A stretch of DNA of 29,359 nt, taken from contig NW_001865059.1 in the NCBI RefSeq assembly GCF_000002865.3, positions 111,607-140,965 of the forward strand. Direction: 5' to 3'. How positions within the stretch are numbered: the first letter of the stretch is position 1; each line of letters begins with the position of its first letter. The notes below the pieces were generated by a model. It ran no database searches. It was not told the origin of the DNA and was given only the letters and a program-made list of their open reading frames with translations. Of the stretch, positions 1-10,769 are shown one piece after another. A program made the position numbers and the translations under genes. This stretch comes from Monosiga brevicollis MX1. Its lineage: Eukaryota; Opisthokonta; Choanoflagellata; Craspedida; Salpingoecidae.

Positions 1-14
1 GGGGCCATCCGTAC

Positions 15-3000
15 CGCTTTTTGTTGATGAGGAGGTAGGGAAAATACACCTTCTCAAACTCCAGGTTAATGGGCCGAACAAAGGTCTCCGTCACAACTTG
101 CGCAGCTTCCTCAGCAAGTTTCATGGTCTACAGGCACGCCGCGAGCACCAAACGTCAGCAATCACTGCAATCATGCTTCAAACAAGCGACCCTTTTTCGC
201 ACCTCCTCGAGCGTGGTGGTGCCAAACTTGATCATGACGGAATCCGTGTCACCATAAACGACTTCAGCATCATGGCTGTAACCATTTGCAATGGAGTAGC
301 TATCGTGTTTCAACATAGCGGTGAAGATGTGGGCCAGAGAGGCGCATGATTTTTCATCAATAAGATTCAGAAAAAAAGGCAAAGCGAAACGTACTGTTCC
401 TCGACCTTTTGTCTTGTTTGCTCAATCATTTGCCGTCCAAAGGCCGTCACAGAGGAGGAAATCTCCAAGCAGGGCAACTTGCCCACTGTTGCGCCCGTGA
501 AGCCATACACGGAGTTGGCAGAAATCTAGCATGCAAAGCGTTTTGGGGACGCAATTCGAAGGAAAAAAAGCGGCGCGAAGTGACACATGAAATGCTGTCC
601 TCGAGATGGGGATTAAAGCTTATCCTCGGGTCTGTATCTCTCTGAAAAATGCCAAACTGTCAGAGAGTGAAAATGGGCAGAAAATTGTGTACCTTGAGCG
701 CAAGCTGTCGGCCGTTGAGAACTGAGCGGCGGAAAGGGTCTTTTTCATTTTTCAAATCCTTTTTAGCGCGCTTGCGGGCATCCAACAGCGAGGTCAAAAT
801 TTGTGGCAGCAAGCCCTGGCGAACATTGGTCTGCGTCAAACAAAGCAGAATGTGGGTTTGAGGAAGGTGATATTCAAAGCCAACCCTTAATAGAGAGGGG
901 GGGAGCGTGTGAAAATTGTAAAACTGTGCTTGGCACTTCTGTAACTCCTGGCAAGGCACGGACCTTGACGAAATGGTCCCCGGTTGGAGTGCGAATGTAC
1001 TCATCCGGCTTGAGATTGCCCAGCACACTCTTGTCCTTGACCAAAGTAGTGTAGCAAAGGTTGTGAGCCTGCATAATGGAGGGGTACAGCGAGCTGAAAT
1101 CCAAAGTAGCGATGGGAATGTCATAGTAGCCTATGGGCCGAGCATTGAAACGAATGTCCAGACCGCCACCACATGTATTGAGATCATGACCCAGCCCAGC
1201 ACCAAGAAAGCACGATAGAATATCACCTCGCTTGGGCTCGATGACGGTTGCGCCTTCATACTGCTCCTCTGAAGCCTGACTGTCCATGACTGGAATGATG
1301 AGGTCGTGCTCGCCAGCATGGCGCATCAGCTGTGAAACGACCTGATGTCTCAAAGAAGTCAAAGCAACAACGTGAGCATGCCGTCAGGAGGATCGACCAC
1401 CAAGCATGGCCAATCACAATCAGGAATGTTGTTGGGAACGAAGAGGGCCGACCTTGATTTGCTGGCCACGCGAGAGGAGATAGCTGAACGGAACGCCGGT
1501 GACACGCGCCATCTCAATGTAGTTGACAATGCACATGAGCTTGTCCAGGAGGCTGAGTGTATCCAAGAAAGTAAAACCAATCGAAAAATGGTGAAGGCAC
1601 ATTTGGGCAGGCAGAGTGCGCGCGCTCTGGTTTAGATCCAAGCGTTTTGTCATGTTGCGAGGGAGTTGCACAAAAAAACAGACCGCAGGGGAAGATAAGC
1701 ATCCTTCATGCAGTATACAGCCAATCGACGACGGGACTGATCATTGCCAAGCTGCAAGTCTGGGTCGATGCAGGCGTGGCCGCAGTGTTATCGCAAAGGA
1801 GAGGCAAATACGCACGGCGTGTCAACGACCCGTTTTGCGCTGTGCAGCTTAGTATTGGTCCTGTCCGAACTCACCTGTAATGATGCTGTGATGTACGTCC
1901 TCCTTTTGTTCGCCGAGAAAGTTGGCACTGACCGAGTTGAGTGAGTAGGAGCGCAGCTTGTAGTCGCGCTGCAGCACCTGTGAACCATCACGCAGTAATG
2001 ATGAAAAAAGTTTGCGCTAATGCAGCGTCGCTGGACAAATAGCTGTTCCCTCGCGCCCTTTTAGGGGTTAGCTTCGACATGTTTCTGAGAGTTCTTGCGC
2101 CAAAAAATATCACGACCACACCACATGACGGTGTGAGTGTACCTGCAAAACATCAAAAGTGACGCGGCCTTCCATGCTAAGCGCCTTGGATTCGCGCGTG
2201 CCGTAAGCCTTGGAGCTGAACTTGACGTCTGTCAGGCGGCTTTGCACGTTTCTATGAAGCAACAATGTGCAGATGTCAAATGATGATTGGCTGATAACAC
2301 AGGCCAGCTCACAGGTCACAGAAGAAAATGTTGACTTTTAAAAATGCGCCAAATCAGATGAGAAAAGACCGTACTTCAGGCGGCCCAAAAAGGGAAATTT
2401 TGTGGCGCCAAGCTTGTTGGCACGGTTGTATAGGTAAGGCAGATCGAAGTTGGGAATGTTATAGCCTGGAGCGAGGGCACCGCGTGCATGCATGCGATCA
2501 GCTGGTGCCAAGGCTTAACTCAAAGTCAGGCAAGGAGTCAAATTGAACGGATGACCAACCTGTGATGACGTCGGGGTCTGCTTCGCGAACAAACTCCGAC
2601 CACGCTTCAAGCATTTGCTTTTCGAGTTCATTGCGCTTAGAGCCGGGCTTGAGGCTCACCTTGGACGTGGGGTCAGCAAACTCTCGAACCTGTCGAATGC
2701 AAGAGACAACACCAACAGGCGGAATGTCAGAGAGAGGAAAAAAAAAAAACCCACGACGGAGCAACAAGAAGAGCTCGGAAAAAAAAAAGACTATATGACA
2801 AGAAGGGGAAAATGGTCAAAGACATACATCGCAGCCCACAATGGCGGCACATGAGTCAAGGGTGAAAACGTTGCGGATGATTGGTTTGCTCTGGCCTTGA
2901 ATCTGCACCATATTGGCAATTTGGATGACCGAGTCCTCGTTGGGATCCGGGAAGACGCCCTTGCGCCCTTGGCACTCGATATCAAAGCTGAGGATCCGCA

Positions 3001-4944
3001 ATGGGGCAATCTATTCCCGACGAGGAGGTGAGCAAAGAGGGAGGGAGACAGAAAAAAAGGTTGGAGATGGAAAGGGTGAGCATGATGATGTAAACATAAA
3101 GAAAGAAAACGACTGGTGGGAGAGCAAACAACCGACCTCTTGCCAGCGATCTTCGGGTGCATGCGACACCAGGTTGTTGTAAGCAATGTCACATTCATAC
3201 TACATTCGAAAGCAGCAAAGGGGTGGGTAGGTGAGGTCCTGTATGTTGCCAATTGTCATGGGTCCAGATGCACGGGTGCCAAGTGATCAAGGAAGGCAAG
3301 CATGGCCACTGTGCAATCTGACCTGGCAGTAAGAGACCTTGTCTTCTTCATTCCGCATTTGGTACTTGGCAGCGGGCAATTCGATCCAGTTGCAGCCGAC
3401 CTGGGCAAGCGGGATGATGAGGTCATAAAGGCGTGCATATCTGATTATAGAAAAGTTCTCGCTATTAGTTCTCGCTATTAGGTGTAGATATCATACCACT
3501 TGAGTGTCGACCATGAATCGAAGGTTGAATTCCAGATTGCCCTCGTAGACTTGCAGAGCCTGTAAACGCGACGGGGTGAGCAATGCGCGTAGGGAAGGCA
3601 CGTGCAAAGTGGCCACTGTTGGCACACTCTTGGCAAGGACAGGAGAAAAGCATACGCAAGGGCCGATGGAGATTGAGAGCGATCCGCCCTCAAGGATGCG
3701 GCGTGTAGTACTGATAAACTTGTGCTGAATGACTGCAAACAGCACATTGGTCCCAACCGAGAGACACGCGTTGCAATGAGGCTTTGGAGGCCAGCGCGGC
3801 ACTTGGGAAAAGAAAGGGCAGTGCACAGAGAGCTCAAGGCGACCTGAGAGGCAGAGCCCATACATACGTGTGATTTTGAGAAAATTGATTTTGCCCGTGC
3901 CCTTGTAGCCATAGATGCTCTCCTTCTCGACAATTTCCACGGCCAGCACCACTTCGGAAAAGTTTTTGGCAGCAGCCGTTTGATTTTTGATCAAGACATC
4001 AAGCTTGGTCTTGAATTCACGGAGCTACGAGATGAAGCAACAGGTGTAAGTTGTTGTCAGGTGAGTCCTACCCTTGAGGCAAGAACTGAACCTACATGGC
4101 TCTCTGTCAAGTTGTTGGGCATGGTGCAGTAGAGGTAGGGTGCAAAGCCATGAACGTGGAGCCTGCAAGGCAGCCACAAGCATGTCAAGCAGATACACAA
4201 GGATAGAAAGCTCAAGTGAGGCAGAGGAAGAAAAAGTCGAGGGTGTCAATAGAGGGTGTCCATAGAGGGTGTCAATAGAGGGAAGGGAGCGTACATGACG
4301 CTGTTGCCCTTGGCCGTGACGCCAAACATGCGAACAATCTGCACAGTGTCAGTCTGTGGGCCTGAAAGAGAGGTCAAGGAGGAGTTCGTGCAACAGAATG
4401 AGGTGTTCACGGAGCAAGTTGATGCCTTTTCAGCAACGATACACGGGTGCAGTGTGCTTCTATACCAGGCATGTTTGATACTGGAGAGCCGAGGTAGCTA
4501 TCTAACTCTAGCTGTTGGAAAATGAGTGCCTCGGATCTGTGATGCATGGCCGAACAAGGAATGAGCAGAGTCTAGCCTGGTTGGCGGTAGAGATGACAGT
4601 GGTACGCCAGATGGGGTTAGAAAGCGAGACCTTACGCGGGGTTGATCAAGGGCGCCTCGGGACGGGTCCACTTGGCACGCGTGGCTAGAGCAGGTTCGTT
4701 TTCAATCTGGTCTGCCCCCACATCCATGGCACTGAGCTCGGAGGTAAACGTGGACTCGTGAACAGCATCAGCCGGATTGACTTTGGGCCGCTTTTGCGGC
4801 ATGGCTACCAAGACCAAAGGGTCGATGAAGCAGCAGCGGTGTAAGGGGACACACGATCAAGCCAAAAGTTCAGCTGGATTCAGTTTCAGCTTGATCCAAC
4901 CCAGACAAGTACGTACCGCCAGAAATGGTTGACGCCGAAGCCAT
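15..4944 (-). CDS. POLD1: DNA polymerase delta catalytic subunit, 3' end outside window
   Basis: B-family replicative polymerase with 3'-5' proofreading, acting in the nucleus on the lagging strand and in repair. I assemble 23 in-frame exons (about 797 aa): 4917-4944, 4636-4804, 4466-4536, 4295-4361, 4096-4162, 3868-4024, 3656-3732, 3497-3559, 3323-3400, 3137-3199, 2828-3010, 2560-2689, 2375-2465, 2143-2251, 1875-1977, 1684-1759, 1453-1552, 1227-1341, 964-1130, 693-830, 395-525, 203-299, 15-127. Exonuclease motifs FDIEC (about aa 290), [10 protein letters not shown] (about 386) and YCMKDAYLP are present, as are polymerase motif [11 protein letters not shown] (about 592) and motif C YGDTDSVM (about 745). 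The reading stops at the KKR of the KKRY motif, where a probable donor falls at 13-14. The C-terminal roughly 300 aa with the zinc and Fe-S cysteine clusters lie outside. A second ATG at 4802 could also serve as start. Confidence 0.96.
4239..4282. repeat. three-copy 14-nt tandem repeat in a POLD1 intron
   Basis: The unit, roughly agagggtgtcaat with one t/c change, is repeated three times in the intron between the POLD1 exons at 4295-4361 and 4096-4162. It lies a few tens of bases downstream of the donor at 4294. It looks like a neutral minisatellite. Confidence 0.7.
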
Positions 4945-5505
4945 CTTGCACGGTGTTCAGCGTCAGAGGTTGCTCCACTCACCCGCCTATCAACCCGAAA
5001 GAGCAACAGATCTGGAATGAGTTGACAGGAGAAGGGCAGAGCGAGAAAAGAACACGAGAAGAAAAATCAAGACAACGCCAGGCTGATGTTCCCCTTTTCC
5101 CATATCTTGTGCTTTGACTGATCTCGCACTGCCATGAACCGTATTCTCCTTGCCGCCGCCACCTCGCCGCCACTGGCCAGCCAGCACACACACGCGCGCC
5201 GGCGCACACACACACTTACGAGAGAGAGAGAGAGAGAGGAAATGGCGCCGAATACCGTTTGTAACGGTCTGTAATTGTACAACACGAGAGTGCAACGTGA
5301 GGTGGTTTTTCGCGGAAATAAGTAAAATAGTTAGGTTTTTCAAAGCTTGGCGGTGGTTGCTGCTTCACTTTGCAGTTCCAAATACTTTTGAGCACCAAGA
5401 TTGACAAGTAAAATAGTAATTGGTGTCAAGGTGATCGTGGTACAAACGCAAGCAAAAGGGCTTGAAATACTTATTTTCTTCACTTTTGGCTTCAACATTG
5501 CCATC
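4945..5505. promoter_or_regulatory. divergent intergenic region between POLD1 and the thioredoxin-like gene
   Basis: This 561-nt stretch separates two ATGs pointing away from each other, so it must hold both promoters. It contains a short CA/CG-alternating run (about 5188-5216) followed directly by a (GA)n run (about 5219-5240). The half nearer the thioredoxin-like gene is more AT-rich. I see no convincing TATA box and no open frame that looks like a gene. Confidence 0.5.
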
Positions 5506-6269
5506 ATGTCGACGACGACGACGACGTTGCTGATCGCGGTCGCGCTCCTGGCGCTGAACCTCGCGCCGGTGCAGGTGCGCTAACTACGTTCCTGAGCAGA
5601 CGGGAAGGCGGGGGTGGGGGTGGGGTATTGAAGGGTGAGGATGGGGCGCTTAGCACCAGATGGGCTTTGCAGAGGGTGCAGGCTGCGGCCGAGGGATGTG
5701 TGTTTGTGTCTGTTTGCTTTGGCCGGCCACTGACTGGAACGTGACTTGGCTCAGGCTGTCGAGTACGAGACCATCCACACGGAGAACTTTCAGTGGAAGG
5801 TTGCTGATGACAATGACGTTTGGATCATTGAGGTACGTTTGGGCCAGGTCATGACTGCCTGCGGCCCTTGTGCTGGTAACGCGCTTTGATCTGCGGGCTC
5901 ATTCGCGCGAGGACGCTGTTGCAGGTGGCCAGCCGCTTGTGTGCGAGTTGCAAAGAGATGAAGCCCGAATTTGCCAAGGTGGCCAAGGATGAAAAGGCCT
6001 TCAAGTTTGGCGTCATGTACATGGAGGATCGCGGGACGGCACAGCTGGCGGCCAAGTTTGAGGGAGTGCTGGACGCTGGTCTGCCGTCTGTGATTATGTT
6101 GCATGACAAGGCTGACCCTTACAGCTTTGTGAGCTTGGTGGAGGGCGATGCCGTCAAGGCGGCCCGTCTCAAGACGCTTATTCACAAGGCCGCCAAGGAT
6201 GCCAAGCTGACCAAGGCCCCAGACGGCCATTTTGTCAAGATTGGCGGTGAGAAACGTGGCGAGCTCTAA
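5506..6269 (+). CDS. secretory-pathway thioredoxin/PDI-like protein
   Basis: Three exons join in phase 0: 5506-5574, 5755-5832, 5925-6269, giving 163 aa. The start at 5506 is chosen because it opens directly into a signal peptide (a Thr run, then LLIAVALLALNLAPVQ). The mature part is a single thioredoxin fold. It has a C-A-S-C redox motif (SRLCASCKEMKPEF) about 30 residues into the mature chain, and the LPS of GLPSVIML fits the cis-proline loop. The sequence ends KRGEL, close to KDEL-type ER-retrieval signals, so ER-lumenal disulphide chemistry is a reasonable inference. The PDI signature WCGHC is replaced, so substrate and redox potential may differ. It is half the length of typical two-domain P5/ERp44-type proteins. 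The family call is solid; the exact orthologue is not known. Confidence 0.85.
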
Positions 6270-6331
6270 GGCCCTTGATTGACGAACGTATGGCCCTTGA
6301 TTGACGGACGTATGGCCCTTGATTGACGTAT
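6270..6331. repeat. 22-nt tandem repeat directly after a stop codon
   Basis: Two 22-nt copies (6270-6291 and 6292-6313, one base different) and a third copy shortened by 4 nt (6314-6331) share the core ggcccttgattgacg. They begin immediately after the stop codon of the thioredoxin-like gene, so they lie in its 3' UTR. Confidence 0.85.
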
Positions 6332-6721
6332 GGCCGTGCCTGCGGTCTGCCCCATCCTATAAGCACCCTAACTTGATTCGGCGGATGCACTCGAGTCGTC
6401 TCTCCAACATCAGTCAAACCGTCAAACAGAATTGGAATCTGATCAATTGAGGTGCTCACGCGTGGGGAGCCTTGAAGAACCGAACAAGCGTGTAGAGCTA
6501 ACAGGGGCGACCACGGGGTCGGGACACCATTGGCCGCGGTTACAGCGAAAACAGATACCACAGCCGAGACAAAGAACAAAACGGGATGGAAAACGCGCAG
6601 CGCGCCATCGGAAAACCACTTGACAAGAGCCTGGGCAAAAGGCCAGAAAAAAAAAAAAAAAGGCTTGATGGGTAGGCCCTCCCTGGGGTCAAGCTCAAAG
6701 AGTCTCAAGAGCGCTCGTTGC
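6332..6721. other. tail-to-tail intergenic region, no gene seen
   Basis: This is the 3' flank shared by the thioredoxin-like gene (+) and FIS1 (-). It holds a 15-nt A tract near 6647-6661. I recognise no coding exon or RNA gene in it. Confidence 0.5.
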
Positions 6722-7375
6722 TCATGAGCGCAGCAAAGCCCGGACACCAACAATGCCGGCGGCCGCCGCCGCTGCGAGCGCACCTGCCATCATCATGCCC
6801 GAATATGTCTCTGTGATGGGGTGCACAAGTGGCCAGGGTGGCGTGAGGTGCGGCAATTGGTTGCAGCCCCAAACTGATCAGCAACCACTGCAATAACGCG
6901 CAAACAAGGCAGTGCACGCGCATCAACGCACCTCGAGATTCCTTCTGTTTGATCTCTGATAGCAGGGTTTTGGCCTGAGAATTTCTGGGCTCCAGCTCTA
7001 GGACCTGCTCGGCAAACTGGCGGGCCAAGGTGTACTGACCCAGGGCAAGATAGCCCTGGGCTAAATAAAACAGGTAGTCGCGCTCGGGTCCATCCGTTTG
7101 GACCAGATCATGAAAGAGAGCAATGCCTTGTTGCACAATGTGCGTGCGAGGGCTTCCACAGTAGAGCGCAGCCAGCTCAAACTTGGTTTGGGACGTGACG
7201 GCACCCAATCGCGCTTTCTCGTCCCGAGCCTTGAGTTCCAACCGCTATTCCCCACACACGTCAGTCCCATCCCCAAAACGATGGCAGCAAGCCCCCGTGT
7301 CAGACGCGTGCGACGAGAGAAGAGCGATGCTGGCGACGTGACCGAGACACTTACGTTGATCAGGCTTTCCGACAT
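6722..7375 (-). CDS. FIS1: mitochondrial fission 1 protein
   Basis: Tail-anchored outer-membrane (mitochondrial and peroxisomal) TPR adaptor that recruits dynamin-related fission machinery or its regulators. Three exons, 7355-7375, 6932-7244 and 6722-6810, give 140 aa, close to the usual 150. The first exon is only 7 codons (MSESLIN) and is followed by a good gtaagt donor. The TPR-like core includes the family-typical stretches TKFELAALYCGSPRTHIVQQ, RDYLFYLAQGYLALGQYTLA and LELEPRNSQAK. The last exon encodes a C-terminal hydrophobic anchor (MMMAGALAAAAAAGIVGV) followed by a short RALLRS tail with two arginines, as tail-anchored mitochondrial proteins require. The N-terminal arm is shorter than in animals. 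It sits head-to-head with mL50. Confidence 0.93.
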
Positions 7376-7916
7376 GTTTGCTCGTAACGCGTTGACAGTC
7401 GCCGCTGCTGTTGCTGAAGGGCGCACGCGATGAAATTGACCGTGACTGGACCGTCTCGAGTGATACCAAGCAACTGCAACGACCAGTGCAAGCTGAGGAG
7501 CTAGGCGGGGAAGCGGGAGTGAGAGGGAGCCGGAGAGCGAGGTGGAGCTGAGGAGGAGCTGAGGAGCTGGAGGGCACAAGAATTGGAAAACTGACGTGGT
7601 GCCTGCCAGCAGCAGCCGAGGTGAAAGAGATTGAGGAAAGGTTTGATCCAAAGACAGAGGTAGAGAGGTGAGGGAGAACAATCTTCAGAGACTAAATGCA
7701 ATGGAATAATTCTCGAACAGAGAAAACAAATGCAAATTGAGAGAAAAGCGATCAGATAGAATTGTCCCGAGAGAAGCCTAAAAAGCCATTGCAGAAATCA
7801 GAGAGAGACGAGAAAAGGAGAGAGCTCCAGCCTTCAGATTTTTCGGGATTTTTCTGACAAATCCCGTTGAACAGCTGCTTTGTACATGGTTTTGCAACAG
7901 CAGTTTTGCTCAGCGC

Positions 7917-7954
<38 letters not shown>

Positions 7955-7962
7955 ACACACAC
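7376..7962. promoter_or_regulatory. divergent promoter region of FIS1 and mL50
   Basis: 587 nt separate the FIS1 and mL50 start codons. A (GA)n run at 7919-7949 ends 13 nt before the mL50 ATG and so is probably in its 5' UTR or core promoter. Other GA-rich stretches lie at about 7500-7560 and 7740-7825. No conserved gene is readable here. Confidence 0.55.
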
Positions 7963-9073
7963 ATGGCCATGGCGGCGGTACGAATGGCAGCGGGGGCGGT
8001 GATGGCGTCTGCAGGGTCCGTGGGCGTAAGACAGACGGCCGTTGGTGGTGTGCGATTGGCACCGGTGGTGCTGGCTCGGCTTCCGCAGCTGCAGCAGCGC
8101 CAGCAGCTGCATCAGAATGGGCCCGCTCGCTCCATTTTTGATAAGCTCTTTGGCAGCAAAGAACAGCCCGCAACTTCACCAACTCCTGCTGCTGCCAAGG
8201 GCCAGCCTGCCCGGCCAGATCTTGACACTGATGCCTTGGCCCGTGCTTCTCAGGCCGTATCAGACGCTGCGTACGTTGGTCGGGTTGGCTCACTTGTAGC
8301 ACCCTGTGCCTTCTCTGCCTCTGCTTCGTTCTCACTTTTTCCAACCTTCTTCTTCCTCGCTTCCTTTGCCTTTGCCCTCGGGATAGCGTCGTGGAGGAGC
8401 CAGAGCGCCTTCCCGTCCAGCCAGAGGAAGTCGAACCCATTGTGTTGGCCCTCGTTGCCGAGTACTTTCCCGGTCAAGATAGCTCAGACCTTACCCAACT
8501 CACCTTTACCGACCTCCAACACAAGTTTGAGGTTCGAGCCTGCGGCATCTTGTGATCGTTTGAAATCACCCCCGTCCCGCTTTGCGTTGAACGTGGCCCG
8601 TGCAGACCACGATGCCCTCCTTGTTCCGCCTGAGTTCAGATCAACGCAGATCAGTCCCTTTGCTGTCACAGCAAGACACCACTCATTTTCCCGCTGGCAC
8701 ATTTGCTGTTGCATGCGTACTGACAGGTGCTGAGCGAACTCGAGCAGCGCGTGAACATTCCCATCCGAGACCAAGAATTGGGTTTCCTCAACAACATGCA
8801 GGTGTGTTCTTTAGCTTGGTGTCATTTTAGCTTGGTGTTATGACTAACAAGCTGCCTGTGCAATGGGCATGGTGCCTCACCTGTTCTCACTGCATCACCT
8901 CGGCACAGGCGGTCAACGACTACTTTAGCTTGCCTCATAGCATTTTGTTTCCGCCGGACGAGCGTGAGCTCTTCCCGGAGCTTGACATGTCCACGCTGCC
9001 AGCAAATCTGACCGTTGATTTACCCCGGCCTCGCGCACAGGCCTTCCATAGCCCCTTCAAAGCGGCTTTGTAA
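7963..9073 (+). CDS. MRPL50: mitochondrial large-subunit ribosomal protein mL50
   Basis: Four exons, 7963-8270, 8387-8531, 8727-8801 and 8909-9073, close in frame to give 230 aa. The first about 55 residues form an Ala/Arg/Gln-rich, acid-free leader typical of a mitochondrial targeting sequence, followed by an SIFDKLFG segment. The rest aligns by eye with the mL50 family. One stretch ends in TFTDLQHKFE, a helical region reads VLSELEQRVNIPIRDQELGF, then comes AVNDYFSLP. Near the end is LDMSTLPANLTVDL, comparable to the DELSASNLPPNLKI ending that I recall for human MRPL50. This implies a structural role in the mitoribosome large subunit. The donor at the end of exon 2 (gttcga) is weak but keeps the phase. 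Confidence 0.82.
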
Positions 9074-9442
9074 AGCACGTTGCGTACACTGTCATCTCAG
9101 CTCTGCCTTGAATCCCCGCCCGCCTATTGTTTCCCTCTTATGGTGATCATGGTTGGGTCGTCCCATGCTTGGTCCTGTCGTTTGCCATCGAGTGGCAACG
9201 CCAGCGTTGCAGTGCATCTCATCTCATTCACATATCAAAACGAATTCTTGCTTCTGCCTTTCTGGGTCACCAATTCAATGACTGCCACCCCAGCTTTTGC
9301 CATCTCTTTTCTTCAGCGCCCACACGCGTACACACACAAGTACAGGTGCAAACACAAACATAAATCCGGATTTTTGTTGTCAAAATCGGGTGCCCAACAG
9401 TGCTGCACAAACAGGGCTGGATATCAAAGCACTATTGTGATA
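9074..9442. other. tail-to-tail intergenic region, no gene seen
   Basis: This is the 3' flank of mL50 (+) and of the BAR-SH3 gene (-). A short CA-rich stretch lies near 9320-9360. No supported coding exon is visible. Confidence 0.5.
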
Positions 9443-10075
9443 CTACATTTCCAGAATGTCGCGAGGCACACGACTCAGCTTGCCCTCCTTCTCAATGGCC
9501 ACCATGCCTTCAGGCACGCCTGGTGTATCAGGGTGCAAAATAACCATCTAGAGCATGTCACATCGCAGGGTCGTCTGTGAGCTGGGTAGCTTCATATTGG
9601 CAAACCCGATGAGCAGCGATCAGCACCTGCACCTACGTCATCTGGGTGCAGACTGAGATTGACGGCATCCGAGGTTTGGTAGTTGCACAGGACCCGCGCC
9701 GTGACCAAGCCCTCACTCTGGGCGCGGGGGCGCCTACAAGTGGTCGTGGCAAAAAGGGGCGTGTGAAGTCTTGAAGTCAAGTTGAAGCTTTTCAATCATG
9801 CCACGCAATCGTGCGGGTCCACCAACCCGTCACTCAAGGCCGGTGAGGCAGCGCTCACGGGGGCTGGTGAGCCAGACGATGGTGGCTCAAGGCCGGCCGT
9901 GCTGCAGGCGCAGACATACAAATGAATTTGCCAACGTGGTGCCTTGAATATGAGCGGGGTGGCGCTGCACATACCGACGGATCGTGCGCGAGAGCTCCAA
10001 CGTGGCTTGAGCGGCTGCAGCAAAATACTCGTGTTGGGCATCCACAAGTGCTACCAGGCGGTGCACGTGCTCATC
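9443..10075 (-). CDS. C-terminal part of a BAR-SH3 (endophilin-like) protein, 5' part missing
   Basis: Four terminal exons join in frame: 9975-10075, 9827-9901, 9637-9733, 9443-9547. The first reads as the last helix of a BAR domain (HRLVALVDAQHEYFAAAAQ). A Ser/Pro/Ala linker follows, then an SH3-like domain (ARVLCNYQTSDAVNLSLHPD, then MVAIEKEGKLSRVPRDIL). BAR followed by linker and SH3 is the endophilin/SH3GLB plan for membrane bending in endocytosis or autophagy. The SH3 is degenerate: ALYDY is VLCNY, the conserved Trp is not seen, and the P-x-x-Y end is PRDI. Earlier exons are absent, apparently falling in or beyond the N gap at 10177. The BAR-SH3 assignment is moderate and the subfamily is unsure. 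Confidence 0.65.
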
Positions 10076-10176
10076 CTGAGTGTGTGGTAAGGTGTGCGTT
10101 TGGTCATGGCAAAATGGGCATGAACTTTAGCAAGACCCAGACGTTCACGGCATTCGCCTTCCCAGCATAAGCAAGG

Positions 10177-10226
10177 NNNNNNNNNNNNNNNNNNNNNNNN
10201 NNNNNNNNNNNNNNNNNNNNNNNNNN
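10177..10226. other. assembly gap of 50 N
   Basis: Fifty Ns, probably a placeholder of unknown true size, abut a long (GA)n run. The missing 5' exons of the BAR-SH3 gene are likely affected. Confidence 0.99.
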
Positions 10227-10378
<152 letters not shown>

Positions 10379-10738
10379 TTGAGCAACACAACACCGGCAA
10401 CTGGCGAGATGTCAGATTGTCAGCAAAAGTGGGGCGACAGTTGGTAGCAGTGCAGGCTTAAAGTTGAGCGCCGGAAGCTGACAGATGGTAGCGTTTCGTG
10501 GAGGAAACAAAGCAGGCAGAGATGTGTATGAACACCCGAGTGTATTCAGAGACACGTAATGCGGCTCTCACTTGTTCAGAGAAGACGCACAGCCTTCGAA
10601 CGAGCGCAAGCTGTAAAGGCTACCACCTCCAGAGGTTGCGCAAAGACCCGCACCCTCCTGTAGAGATAGAGCCCAAATTGACATCAATCACAGAGGATCA
10701 TAGAGTTTCTGTGAGCGAGCAACTGACCGAGTACGTAC

Positions 10739-10769
<31 letters not shown>

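Noticed and set aside
5150-5404. 84-codon plus-strand frame in the POLD1/thioredoxin intergenic region
   Set aside because: Starts in CA/GA repeats coding Arg-Glu and His-Thr runs; no conserved sequence.
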